Source: Alphaproteobacteria bacterium (GTDB lineage Bacteria > Pseudomonadota > Alphaproteobacteria > Rhodospirillales > Rhodospirillaceae). Taken from it: DNA of 6,263 nucleotides. The stretch lies in NCBI GenBank assembly GCA_015228695.1, contig JADGDA010000149.1, positions 1-6,263 on the forward strand. The letters run 5' to 3'. The translations under genes were made by a program, and so were the position numbers. Below the pieces are notes generated by a model, which did not search any database, was not told where the DNA came from, and saw only the letters and a program-made list of their open reading frames with translations. Positions 1 through 5,066 of this stretch are shown here, piece after piece. Position 1 is the first letter of the stretch. Each line of letters opens with the position of its first letter.

Positions 1-254
1 TGTCCAATCGCGGCGAGGTCTCGACCCTGCTCGACCGCCACTTTCACGCCCTCGCGGCCAAAAACACCGGCCACATGAAGTGGAAGAAATTCTTCTATCG
101 CCAGCTCTGTCTCCAGGCGGACGTCAAAGTCTGCTCCTCCCCTAACTGTGAGGTCTGCGACGACTTCGCCGCATGCTTCGGAGACGAACTGCCCCTTCTC
201 GCCATGCCGGGACACGAGCCCCCGCCGGTTGCGGACCACATCGCCCGGTTATGA
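1..254 (+). CDS. nifQ: NifQ, molybdenum donor for FeMo-cofactor synthesis (3' end only)
   Basis: The reading frame is open from the window edge (first full codon at 3) to TGA at 252-254 and gives the last 83 residues. It contains the family block MKWKKFFYRQLC (visible residues 25-36) followed by the NifQ signature C-x4-C-x2-C-x5-C at C44, C49, C52 and C58, with CF just after it. In known NifQ proteins these cysteines hold a Mo-Fe-S cluster, and the protein passes molybdenum to NifEN/NifH for FeMo-co assembly in the cytoplasm. The amino-terminal part and the promoter lie outside the window. The tail after the last cysteine (about 25 residues, proline-rich) is ordinary. The next gene lies on the opposite strand and ends 13 bases away, so nifQ is the last gene of its transcription unit here. 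Identification is firm because of the exact cysteine spacing. Confidence 0.95.
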   Translation, partial: SNRGEVSTLLDRHFHALAAKNTGHMKWKKFFYRQLCLQADVKVCSSPNCEVCDDFAACFGDELPLLAMPGHEPPPVADHIARL

Positions 255-267
255 AAGAGGAGCCTTT

Positions 268-1131
268 TTACAGAACACGCCGCGCGGCCTTGAATTCCGC
301 GTGGGTCAGGGCCAATATCAGGTCGCGGCTTAGTCCATTGATTTCATTTATGCTGTCGTGTACAGCGGCATCGTCGTCGTGACGTAAGGAGGAAATGGCT
401 TTTATGACTTGTGTGTGGAATTCCTTGTGTGTGGCGGATAAGATTTTGAGAAGAGAGTCATCTTCTATATCTTCCCGCGCCGCGCCGTTCAGCCAACTTC
501 CGAGATAGCACTCGTCGGCGTCCGGGACTTGCCGTTGCCGGGCTACACCGCCGAGGGAGCCCAGGACCAATTCGAGATCGCGCGCCCACAGCATGTGATT
601 CAACCGCGCCGCATTGATGTCGATGGCCGCTGCCAACGAACGTCTGCGCAGGACGTCAAACGACAACCAGTCCACCATTCGTGGCCTGGGAGCCATTCGG
701 AAGGGGTCTCCCCCCAGATTTCCACCGAGAAGAACCTTCAAGCCACGAAACGCATGCGTTAGCGGCGTGAAATCCTTTTTGTCCATCCTGACCGAAAGTT
801 CAAGCCTCGTCAGGAGGTATACGACCTCCCTGCTGCATTTGTGCATTTTCATGACGATTTCAGAGGGGACATCCGTATGACCTTGCTCTTTCCTGGAAAT
901 GATTTCATCGGCAAGGGAATGAAATTTCTCGTGTACGTTCAATAACGTATCGAGTTCCCCGTAGGATTCGTATTTGGCTTGCCCCCTCTCCCGTATCCAT
1001 CGGCCCAGGCCGCATTCCGCGTGAATTTTCGGGTCTTGCAACGCCTTGTACCCCGAGAGCAGGCGTTCGAGCCCAAGCTCCCAGCCAACATGTACAAGAC
1101 GCGCTTTGCTTATGTCGGAGTAGATATTCAT
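268..1131 (-). CDS. Stand-alone protein with two tandem CZB (chemoreceptor zinc-binding) domains
   Basis: A 287-residue soluble protein with no signal peptide or membrane segment. It carries two copies of the CZB zinc-binding pattern (three His, one Cys). Domain 1 has H14, C40 (in CGLGRW), H67 and H71; domain 2 has H179, C208 (in CYLGSW), H235 and H239. In both copies Cys-to-His spacing is 27 and His-to-His spacing is 4, the same as in E. coli DgcZ (H22/C52/H79/H83, from memory). CZB domains normally regulate a chemoreceptor or a diguanylate cyclase by binding Zn; here no MCP signalling, GGDEF or PAS part is present, and residues about 80-165 form a helical linker. It lies 68 bases downstream of the cation-efflux gene on the same strand, so co-expression is possible. 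The ATG at 1131 gives a full first domain; only a weak AGAGA lies upstream. Base composition is lower in GC than nifV. Family assignment is sound; a role as zinc sensor or buffer is inference. Confidence 0.88.
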   Translation of the reverse strand: MNIYSDISKARLVHVGWELGLERLLSGYKALQDPKIHAECGLGRWIRERGQAKYESYGELDTLLNVHEKFHSLADEIISRKEQGHTDVPSEIVMKMHKCSREVVYLLTRLELSVRMDKKDFTPLTHAFRGLKVLLGGNLGGDPFRMAPRPRMVDWLSFDVLRRRSLAAAIDINAARLNHMLWARDLELVLGSLGGVARQRQVPDADECYLGSWLNGAAREDIEDDSLLKILSATHKEFHTQVIKAISSLRHDDDAAVHDSINEINGLSRDLILALTHAEFKAARRVL

Positions 1132-1159
1132 TTATGTATCTCTTATAATGAGTCTATTT

Positions 1160-1175
1160 ATTGTGTTCTCACAAT
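1160..1175. promoter_or_regulatory. Perfect 16-bp inverted repeat upstream of the double-CZB gene (candidate operator)
   Basis: The sequence ATTGTGTTCTCACAAT is two perfect 6-base arms around TTCT. Its centre lies about 36 bases before the CZB start, in the 68-base gap after the carrier gene. The TTGTG-N4-CACAA layout has the arm length and spacing of CRP/FNR-type sites, but the half-site is neither FNR's TTGAT nor FixK's TTGAC. A chance palindrome or a weak AT-rich hairpin is the alternative. I did not find a convincing sigma-70 promoter next to it. Confidence 0.35.
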
Positions 1176-1199
1176 TCGTGTACATACGTTTTGCAGATA

Positions 1200-2171
1200 T
1201 TAACCGTGTTTTCCATACTCTCCGGGAAAGGCGGCGGGCGGAAGGCCAGCTTTTTGGCACCAGGAGCGATGACGGGGCAGGCCCGTGGGTTCCTGATGAA
1301 CCTGAATTTCCGCGTCGGGAAAGGCGTCAAGGATGCGGTCGATGGTTTCCTCCGCGTACCGATGGGCGTCGCGCAGCGGCAGATCCGGGTCCATCTCCAC
1401 ATGAAGCTGAATAAAAATCTGTCTTCCGGCGGAGCGCGTGCGCAAATCGTGGACGTCGTGAATCTGCGGATGGGACAGAGCGATGTCCCGGATTTTGTGC
1501 CGGTCCTCCACGGTCAACTCGCGATCGAGGACAACTCCCAGCGATTCGACGAAGATTCCCTTGGCGTTCCAGACGAGGTAAAGGGCAATACCGACCGCAA
1601 ACGTGGGGTCCACCCACACCGCCCCAATCATTCCCGACAGAACCAGGGACGCGATAATGCCAATATGCGTCACGATATCCGTCGAATAGTGAAGCGAGTC
1701 GGCGCGGACAACCAGCGATCCGGTCAACCGGATGACATGCCGCTGGTAAAGAACGAGGCTCCCGGTCAGAAGGATCACGCCCACCATGGCCCCGATGCCC
1801 CAATCCGTATTGGCGACGGGGTATGGATGGCCGAAGCGTTCAATGGCCTCGATAACGATCATGATGGCCACGCCAACGAGGAACACCGACTCCGCAAGGG
1901 CGGACAAAGGTTCCACCTTCCCAAATCCGAAACGGAAAAAACGGTCCGCTGGGCGCAAGGCTTGGCGAACCGCCCAAAAATTCATGAGTCCGACCGCATT
2001 GTCAAAAACCGAATCCATCAACGAGGTCAGAACGCTGATCGAATCCGTGACAACCCACGCCCCGACCTTCAGAAAGAGCATCACTCCCCCCACGGCCAGG
2101 GACATGGCCGTGGCCCTTTTCTTCAACCGGTTGATCTCATCGGGGGGAAGGCCGTGCTCATGCGCGGTCAT
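1200..2171 (-). CDS. fieF: Cation diffusion facilitator, FieF/YiiP type (Zn/Fe/Cd-proton antiporter)
   Basis: A 323-residue inner-membrane carrier that should export divalent metal (Zn, Fe or Cd) in exchange for protons, working as a dimer. The transport site is intact: D53-x3-D57 in helix 2 and H161-x3-D165 in helix 5, matching D45/D49/H153/D157 of E. coli YiiP. The cytoplasmic domain (about 215-296) is also YiiP-like, with HDLRTR, IQLHVEM and VHQEP; H241, H257 and H292 match its metal ligands, and E294 stands where YiiP has D285. The two site-B histidines are replaced: the PAD-x-x-H-x-x-x-H segment reads with F79 and F83, leaving only D76. A tail of about 28 residues after the domain is extra. 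The ATG at 2171 has a strong Shine-Dalgarno (AGGAGGGAGG). Its downstream neighbour is the double zinc-binding CZB protein, which fits a metal-homeostasis role. The exact metal cannot be read from sequence. Confidence 0.93.
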   Translation of the reverse strand: MTAHEHGLPPDEINRLKKRATAMSLAVGGVMLFLKVGAWVVTDSISVLTSLMDSVFDNAVGLMNFWAVRQALRPADRFFRFGFGKVEPLSALAESVFLVGVAIMIVIEAIERFGHPYPVANTDWGIGAMVGVILLTGSLVLYQRHVIRLTGSLVVRADSLHYSTDIVTHIGIIASLVLSGMIGAVWVDPTFAVGIALYLVWNAKGIFVESLGVVLDRELTVEDRHKIRDIALSHPQIHDVHDLRTRSAGRQIFIQLHVEMDPDLPLRDAHRYAEETIDRILDAFPDAEIQVHQEPTGLPRHRSWCQKAGLPPAAFPGEYGKHG

Positions 2172-2214
2172 AACGGCCTCCCTCCTGGTTCCTGGAGGCG
2201 AACGCGGCGAGCAT
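2158..2214 (-). CDS. Possible 18-codon leader ORF overlapping the start of the carrier gene
   Basis: On the minus strand an ATG at 2214 follows AGGAG at 8 bases and encodes MLAAFASRNQEGGRYDRA, ending in TGA at 2160-2158. It runs through the carrier's Shine-Dalgarno and overlaps the first 14 bases of that gene in another frame. This arrangement could couple or regulate translation of the carrier. The peptide has no recognisable family and no metal-binding residues, so chance is quite possible. Confidence rests only on the ribosome-binding site and the overlap. Confidence 0.25.
   Translation of the reverse strand: MLAAFASRNQEGGRYDRA
2177..2186 (-). promoter_or_regulatory. Strong ribosome-binding site of the cation carrier gene
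   Basis: The minus strand reads AGGAGGGAGG five bases before the ATG at 2171. It supports this start over others in the frame. Confidence 0.75.
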
Positions 2215-2314
2215 GGTCAATTCTCCTGGGTGGAAATGTAAAATAGGATGCGCTTTGAACGATGCCGTTTCAATGCCGATTCATTCGATTCAAATTCCTC
2301 CCGCTAAATCCGGG

Positions 2315-2330
2315 TGTCGGGTTCCCGACA
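2315..2330. promoter_or_regulatory. NifA upstream activator sequence, distal copy
   Basis: TGTCGGGTTCCCGACA is an exact TGT-N10-ACA site and a palindrome with 7-base arms. Its centre is about 107 bases before the predicted transcription start of the iscA-nifV-nifW operon, a usual distance for NifA acting on a sigma-54 promoter by DNA looping. Confidence 0.85.
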
Positions 2331-2342
2331 GTCCGCTTTGAG

Positions 2343-2358
2343 TGTCCGAAGCCGGACA
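2343..2358. promoter_or_regulatory. NifA upstream activator sequence, proximal copy
   Basis: TGTCCGAAGCCGGACA is a second exact TGT-N10-ACA site with 6-base arms (TGTCCG/CGGACA). It lies 28 bases centre to centre from the distal copy and about 79 bases before the predicted start of transcription. Two sites in series make NifA control much more likely than one alone. Confidence 0.83.
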
Positions 2359-2403
2359 ATCCCCATTCCTTCATAAGGCCTTGCATCCCAAGCCTTTCGT
2401 GAC

Positions 2404-2419
2404 TGGAACGGATTTTGCT
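2404..2419 (+). promoter_or_regulatory. Sigma-54 (RpoN) -24/-12 promoter of the iscA-nifV-nifW operon
   Basis: TGGAAC-GGATT-TTGCT matches the consensus TGGCAC-N5-TTGCW with one change (C to A in the -24 box). The invariant GG (2405-2406) and GC (2417-2418) are exactly 10 bases apart. Transcription would start near 2430, about 29 bases before the iscA ATG. I see no clear IHF site between the activator sites and the promoter. Confidence 0.88.
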
Positions 2420-2443
2420 CATCATCCCTGCGGATGTCATCGC

Positions 2444-2450
2444 AAGGAGG
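2444..2450 (+). promoter_or_regulatory. Ribosome-binding site that fixes the iscA start
   Basis: AAGGAGG lies 8 bases before the ATG at 2459. It favours this start over an in-frame ATG at 2342, which would lie upstream of the sigma-54 promoter. Confidence 0.8.
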
Positions 2451-2458
2451 ATCGGGAG

Positions 2459-2779
2459 ATGTTGACACTGACGGAAAAAGCTGTCGATGCGGTCCGCAGC
2501 GCCATGGCCGGCGCAGCGAACAAGCCCACCGGGATGCGGGTCATGGTCCAGTCGGGGGGGTGTTCGGGGCTGCGTTACGCCCTCGCCCTGGAGGCGGAGG
2601 CCCGCGCCGATGATCACGTCGTGGAGTTCGGCGAGGTCAAGGTGCTGATCGATCCCGACAGCCGTCCCCTGTTGACCGGGGTGGTCATCGACTTCGTGTC
2701 CACTCTGGAGGGCGCCGGGTTCACCTTCGACAATCCGAACGCCACGGAGAAATGCGGCTGCGGCAAATCCTTCTGTTGA
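2459..2779 (+). CDS. iscA: A-type Fe-S carrier/scaffold, nif-associated IscA (HesB family)
   Basis: A 106-residue protein, the usual size for IscA. It has the three family cysteines C35 (in GGCSG), C99 and C101 (in CGCG), with 63 residues between the first two, plus a fourth, C106, as the final residue. These proteins bind iron or a [2Fe-2S]/[4Fe-4S] cluster and hand it to target enzymes; copies within nif clusters serve nitrogenase and its cofactor machinery. The start at 2459 gives the family beginning (MLTLTEKAV) and has an ideal Shine-Dalgarno. It is the first gene after the NifA/sigma-54 promoter and lies 113 bases before nifV. The stretch between the two holds no second promoter that I can recognise. 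A housekeeping Isc copy is the alternative, but the nif promoter and neighbours argue against it. Confidence 0.93.
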   Translation: MLTLTEKAVDAVRSAMAGAANKPTGMRVMVQSGGCSGLRYALALEAEARADDHVVEFGEVKVLIDPDSRPLLTGVVIDFVSTLEGAGFTFDNPNATEKCGCGKSFC

Positions 2780-2892
2780 GTTCAACACAGGCCTTACGGC
2801 CGACCCGCCGTGCGTGAAACCAGCGGCCATTGAGGCTGCGGCCAAGCGCGGAGCGCGCCCGGCGAGGGCTGTTTCTTTTCAGGGAGGGCGGA

Positions 2893-4038
2893 ATGGGCGT
2901 CCATGTGATCGTCAACGACACCACCCTCCGCGATGGCGAGCAGACGGCCGGGGTCGCGTTCACCCTCGAGGAGAAAGTCGCCATTGCCCGTGCCCTCGAC
3001 GGCGCGGGGGTAACGGAACTGGAGGTCGGGATTCCGGTCATGGGGCCGGAGGAGCGGGAAGGCATCCGCGCCGTGGTCCGCGCCGGCCTGTCCGCCCGTC
3101 CCATCGCTTGGTGCCGGATGCGCAACGCCGACGTGGCGGCGGCGGCGGCGTGCGGGGTGGGAATGATCAACCTCTCCATTCCCGTTTCCGATCAGCAGAT
3201 CGACCGCAAGCTGATGCGGGACCGGGCCTGGGTGCTGGCCGAGATCGGGCGGCTGGTGTCCATCGCCCGTGGGTTCGGCCTGGAGGTGGCGGTGGGGGGC
3301 GAGGACTCCTCGCGGGCCGATCCCGATTTTCTGCTCCGGGTGATCGAGGCGGTGGAGCGGGCAGGGGGGCGCCGGTTCCGCTTCGCCGACACCCTGGGAC
3401 TCATGGACCCCTTCTCCACCCATGCATTGTTCTCCCGTCTGCGGGCGGCGACCGGGATGGAACTGGAAATCCATGCCCACGACGATCTGGGGCTAGCGAC
3501 CGCCAATTCCCTCGCGGCGGTCCTCGGGGGGGCGAGTCATGTCAGCACCACCGTCAACGGCCTGGGCGAGCGGGCGGGCAACGCGCCCCTGGAGGAAGTG
3601 TCCGTTGCCCTGTCCCGGCTCCATGGCCGTTCGACCGGAATCGACTTCAAACGGTTGCGGGCGGTGTCCGAACTGGTCGCGAACGCCTCGGGCCGTCCGG
3701 TGCCGCCGAGCAAAAGCATCGTCGGCGATGCCGTCTTCACCCATGAAAGCGGCATTCATGTGCATGGGCTGCTGAAGGACCGCCGCAACTACCAATCCAT
3801 CGACCCCGCCGAGTTGGGGCGGGAGCACCGCTTGGTTCTCGGCAAGCATTCGGGGTTGTCGGCGGTGGTGCGGGCCTGCGCCGAGATCGGGCTGGCGGTC
3901 GGCCCCCGGCAGGGGCGCGCCATTCTGACCTGTGTCCGCCGGCTGGCCGAGGGCGCCAAGCGCCCGCCCACGACGAACGAGCTGCGCCGGTTCCACGCCG
4001 CCTCTTTCGAGCAAGGGAGCGTCCCATGTGCGATCTGA
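2893..4038 (+). CDS. nifV: Homocitrate synthase NifV
   Basis: A 381-residue cytoplasmic enzyme that condenses acetyl-CoA with 2-oxoglutarate to give (R)-homocitrate, the organic ligand of FeMo-co. It opens with the NifV-type motif NDTTLRDGEQTAGVAF (residues 8-23). The divalent-metal ligands expected for the DRE-TIM/isopropylmalate-synthase family are all visible: D9, H194 and H196 (HAHDDLG) and N230 (in GLGERAGN). FTHESGIHVHG (about 281-291) is the second family signature. Length agrees with Azotobacter NifV (about 385). The ATG at 2893 follows GGAGGG closely; an in-frame ATG at 2830 would add 21 arginine-rich residues not seen in the family. The stop overlaps the nifW start, pointing to coupled translation. 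Isopropylmalate synthase is the alternative family member, but it is longer and does not sit beside nifW. Confidence 0.96.
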   Translation: MGVHVIVNDTTLRDGEQTAGVAFTLEEKVAIARALDGAGVTELEVGIPVMGPEEREGIRAVVRAGLSARPIAWCRMRNADVAAAAACGVGMINLSIPVSDQQIDRKLMRDRAWVLAEIGRLVSIARGFGLEVAVGGEDSSRADPDFLLRVIEAVERAGGRRFRFADTLGLMDPFSTHALFSRLRAATGMELEIHAHDDLGLATANSLAAVLGGASHVSTTVNGLGERAGNAPLEEVSVALSRLHGRSTGIDFKRLRAVSELVANASGRPVPPSKSIVGDAVFTHESGIHVHGLLKDRRNYQSIDPAELGREHRLVLGKHSGLSAVVRACAEIGLAVGPRQGRAILTCVRRLAEGAKRPPTTNELRRFHAASFEQGSVPCAI

Positions 4039-4388
4039 TGACCCGTCTGTCCCGCCTGTCGTCCGCCGAGGACTTCCTGGCCTTTTTTTCCGTTCCCTTC
4101 GAGCAGCGGTTCGTGGACGTCAACCGTCTGCACATCATGAAACGCTTCGGCCTGACTCTCTCCGGCCTCGACTGGGCGGACGGAGACGAGGAGGCGGTGA
4201 TCGCCAGGGCGCGGAAGGCCCTGGTCGATGCCTGCCGGGAGATCGAAGGGTCCGGCCCCAGGGGCGCCGGGCTGTTCAAGGTGTTCCAGCCCCCTCCCGC
4301 CCCGACGGCCGATTCCTGTTCCGGCTCGTGTTCCGGTGGAAGATGCGGCGGCCATGGTGTAACCTTCGTCCCCGGTCTTCCCGGATGA
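4026..4388 (+). CDS. nifW: NifW, nitrogenase-stabilising/protective protein
   Basis: A 120-residue protein with the NifW landmarks LSSAEDFLAFF (residues 11-21), VDVNRLHIMKRF (30-41) and LFKVFQ (83-88). NifW is an accessory protein linked to full MoFe protein activity, proposed to protect or help mature it; its mechanism is not settled. The ATG at 4026 follows GGGAG by 6 bases and overlaps the nifV end by 13 bases. A second in-frame ATG at 4038 overlaps the nifV stop as TGATG but lacks a Shine-Dalgarno. After the conserved core the protein has a tail of about 32 residues with a Pro-rich piece and the Cys/Gly/Ser-rich segment CSGSCSGGRCGGH (C98, C102, C107), before an ending (TFVPGLPG) that resembles the usual NifW end. 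This segment looks like an insertion and could bind metal (inference). Confidence 0.93.
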   Translation: MCDLMTRLSRLSSAEDFLAFFSVPFEQRFVDVNRLHIMKRFGLTLSGLDWADGDEEAVIARARKALVDACREIEGSGPRGAGLFKVFQPPPAPTADSCSGSCSGGRCGGHGVTFVPGLPG

Positions 4389-4399
4389 AAGACCCGGTC

Positions 4400-4408
4400 A
4401 AGGAAAGG
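4400..4408 (+). promoter_or_regulatory. Ribosome-binding site supporting an ATT start for the UPF0178 gene
   Basis: AAGGAAAGG ends 8 bases before ATT at 4417, the place where family alignment demands the first codon. It bears directly on the unusual start. Confidence 0.6.
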
Positions 4409-4416
4409 TCCCAGCC

Positions 4417-4866
4417 ATTCCCATCTACGTTGATGGAGACGCCTGTCCGGTCAAGGACGAGGTCATGAAGGTCGCCCATCGCCACGGCGAGAAGGTCTTC
4501 CTGGTGAGCAATCAATGGCTGCGGTTTCCGGTCGATCAGCCTTTGCTGGAAAAGGTTCTGGTCGCCGAGGGGCCGGACGCGGCCGACGACTGGATCGCGG
4601 AGCGCGCCGGTCCCGGCGACGTCGTCGTCACCGCCGATATCCCCCTGGCCTCCCGCTGCGTGGACAAACGGGCGCGGGTGCTCGCCCCCAACGGCAAGCC
4701 GTTCTCCGAGGAGGCCATCGGCATGACCCTGGCGGTGCGCAATCTGATGACCGGATTGCGCGAAACCGGGGAAATGACGAGCCGAGTCCCCTCTTTCACC
4801 CCCCAAGACCGCTCCCGCTTCCTCTCCGCCCTGGAAACGACGGTCCAGAGCCTCCGGCGCGGGTAA
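4417..4866 (+). CDS. yaiI: UPF0178 (YaiI/YqxD, DUF188) family protein, apparently with an ATT start
   Basis: A 149-residue protein of unknown biochemical role; the family is placed among PIN-like folds. Family blocks are intact: PIYVDGDACPVKDE (residues 2-15), LVSNQ (29-33), DAADDWIAERAGPGD (54-68), VTADIPLASRC (71-81), APNGKPF (90-96) and a final QDRSRFLSALE block. E. coli YaiI (152 residues, MTIWVDADACP) aligns so that its Met falls on ATT at 4417. No ATG, GTG or TTG lies in this frame between the stop at 4360 and ATG 4465, and starting at 4465 would remove the conserved acidic/Cys motif. AAGGAAAGG sits correctly in front of the ATT. The usual DAD motif is DGD here. The gene starts 28 bases after nifW and probably shares the nif transcript. 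Family is certain; the start is inferred, with a mutated ATG or a sequence error as alternatives. Confidence 0.85.
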   Translation: MPIYVDGDACPVKDEVMKVAHRHGEKVFLVSNQWLRFPVDQPLLEKVLVAEGPDAADDWIAERAGPGDVVVTADIPLASRCVDKRARVLAPNGKPFSEEAIGMTLAVRNLMTGLRETGEMTSRVPSFTPQDRSRFLSALETTVQSLRRG

Positions 4867-4878
4867 GACCCCGCGCCG
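4855..4878 (+). terminator. GC-rich hairpin at the end of the nif operon (candidate terminator)
   Basis: CGGCGCGGG (4855-4863) and CCCGCGCCG (4870-4878) form a perfect 9-bp stem with a 6-base loop, TAAGAC, that contains the stop codon of the UPF0178 gene. It lacks a real T-tract (only scattered T after it), so it may block 3' exonuclease or be a weak terminator. The remaining stretch to 5066 holds no gene or clear promoter that I can see. Confidence 0.5.
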
Positions 4879-5066
4879 TGGCCTTGTCCCGATGTGTTGG
4901 GGCGGGCGAAGGCGGACATGAAAACAACGGGGGAGTTGCGGCGGCTTGCGGTCGTCTCCGGTTCTGGATTCCAGCTTGCGATGGCAGTCTATTGATGCAC
5001 TGTCACCGGAGTTCCAGTAAGGTGTGTTTAGAAACTTATTCTTGCAACGCGACCGGATTTCCACAA

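Noticed and set aside
254..269. Short inverted repeat AAAGAG-GAGC-CTTTTT between the convergent nifQ and CZB stops, as a two-way terminator
   Set aside because: Only 6 pairs including a G-T pair and few GC pairs; too weak to call.
1145..1174. Sigma-70-like boxes (TTGTGA, 18 bases, CATTAT) on the minus strand before the CZB gene
   Set aside because: Only 4 of 6 matches in each box, and the start of transcription would fall on the ribosome-binding site.
1161..2246. Long plus-strand frame (361 codons) across the carrier gene
   Set aside because: It is the antisense shadow of a clear CDF protein; its translation is charged, low in structure and resembles no family.
2342..2458. A longer iscA frame beginning at ATG 2342
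   Set aside because: The extra 39 codons would run over the proximal NifA site and the sigma-54 promoter, and the ATG at 2459 has the ribosome-binding site and matches the family start.
2830..2892. Extended nifV start at ATG 2830
   Set aside because: It adds an arginine-rich stretch unlike NifV; the ATG at 2893 has a Shine-Dalgarno and gives the normal length.
2814..3746. Long alternative frame inside nifV
   Set aside because: Gly/Arg/Pro-rich product typical of a shifted frame in GC-rich DNA; nifV is certain in the other frame.
4385..4468. 27-codon ORF whose ATG overlaps the nifW stop (ATGA)
   Set aside because: The product matches nothing and the UPF0178 amino end lies in another frame; kept only as an alternative explanation for the missing start.
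4966..4976. Short palindrome CTGGATTCCAG between the UPF0178 and repeat genes
   Set aside because: Only 5-base arms and no partner elements; no sign of an insertion sequence end.
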